This document shows positions 9,321-9,572 of a stretch of DNA of 9,572 bases, one piece after another. Made by a program: the position numbers and the translations under genes. The notes beneath the pieces are model-generated. The model worked only from the letters and a program-made list of their open reading frames with translations, had not been told where the DNA came from and made no database searches. The stretch lies in the NCBI GenBank assembly GCA_002898955.1, contig BEIP01000020.1, positions 1-9,572 of the forward strand, in the 5' to 3' direction. Origin of the DNA: a bacterium HR39 (GTDB taxonomy: Bacteria > Pseudomonadota > Alphaproteobacteria > Geminicoccales > Geminicoccaceae). Every line of letters starts with the position of its first letter. Within the stretch, counting starts at the first letter, position 1.

Positions 9321-9572
9321 GTGCCCATGGATCGCCCGCGCATCGGCATCACGCTCGATTCCGAAGAGGGCGGCGGCTGGTCGGCCCTGCCCTTCTACGC
9401 CATCCGCCGCAACTACGTGGAGGCGGTGAGCGCGGCCGGCGGCCTGCCGCTCGTGCTGCCCCACGAGGTGGAGCTGGCGGGGCACTATGTGGAGCTGCTC
9501 GACGGGCTGGTGATCACGGGCGGCGCCTTCGACATCGACCCGGCCCTGTGGGGGGCGACGGAGCGCCATCCC
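9321..9572 (+). CDS. Class I glutamine amidotransferase-like hydrolase (peptidase C26, PuuD-like), 3'-truncated
   Basis: Only the first 84 codons are in the window; the frame is open to the right edge. The family includes gamma-glutamyl-gamma-aminobutyrate hydrolase (PuuD), which splits gamma-glutamyl-GABA in putrescine breakdown, and other gamma-glutamyl hydrolases. The visible N-terminal half-domain fits: a first strand RIGITLD, then the conserved helix and strand YVEAVSAAGGLPLVLPH (about residues 32-48), and the strand-loop GLVITGGAFDIDPALWG (about 63-79), which in this family carries the G-G-x-D-(I/V)-x-P pattern. The nucleophile cysteine and His-Glu pair lie outside the window, so catalytic competence cannot be judged. 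The GTG at 9321 is preferred on ribosome-site spacing; the ATG at 9327 would shorten the protein by two residues. The gene is divergent from the Bax-inhibitor gene. Family assignment is good; the exact substrate is unknown. Confidence 0.85.
   Translation, partial: MPMDRPRIGITLDSEEGGGWSALPFYAIRRNYVEAVSAAGGLPLVLPHEVELAGHYVELLDGLVITGGAFDIDPALWGATERHP

Noticed and set aside
7224..9569. A 781-codon open frame on the - strand spanning three genes and two gaps
   Set aside because: It runs antisense to the transporter gene and the amidotransferase gene start, and out of frame through the Bax-inhibitor gene. Its composition is low-complexity; it is open only because stop codons are rare at this GC content.

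Overview
This window is a stretch of ordinary bacterial chromosome, very GC-rich (about 70% by eye), carrying eight protein-coding genes with short gaps. No mobile element, CRISPR array, tRNA or rRNA was seen, and no intergenic gap exceeds about 210 bases. The order carB-greA, then trxB followed directly by a LysR regulator resembling LsrB/VtlR, together with the GC content and an alphaproteobacterial-type Bax-inhibitor-1 protein, points to an Alphaproteobacterium, perhaps of the Rhodospirillales kind. That placement is inference from recalled gene order and protein style, not from a phylogeny.

Left part (1-5507, all + strand): the 3' 93% of carB (carbamoyl-phosphate synthase large subunit) enters from the left edge. 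An intrinsic terminator-like hairpin sits right after its stop codon. greA (transcript-cleavage factor), trxB (thioredoxin reductase) and the LysR-type regulator follow with gaps of 16 and 10 bases, so these three look like one transcription unit. The trxB-regulator pairing fits a redox-control unit.

Middle (5508-8306): guaA (GMP synthase) is on the - strand and converges on the regulator gene across a 175-base gap full of short inverted repeats. A ten-helix EamA/DMT-type transporter gene is divergent from guaA, with a 134-base shared upstream region.

Right part (8307-9572): the transporter gene converges on a - strand Bax-inhibitor-1 family membrane protein gene, across a gap with two hairpins and an 18-base tandem repeat. 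Divergent from that gene, beyond a 208-base region with phased direct repeats and inverted repeats, the first 84 codons of a class I glutamine amidotransferase-like hydrolase (peptidase C26, PuuD-like) run off the right edge.

The window mixes nucleotide metabolism (carB, guaA), transcription and redox upkeep (greA, trxB, LysR regulator) and membrane functions. I found no convincing undescribed system. The points worth a second look are regulatory: the hairpin in front of greA, the single-cysteine LsrB-like regulator next to trxB, and the repeat structures in the three gaps at 5508-5682, 8307-8395 and 9113-9320.
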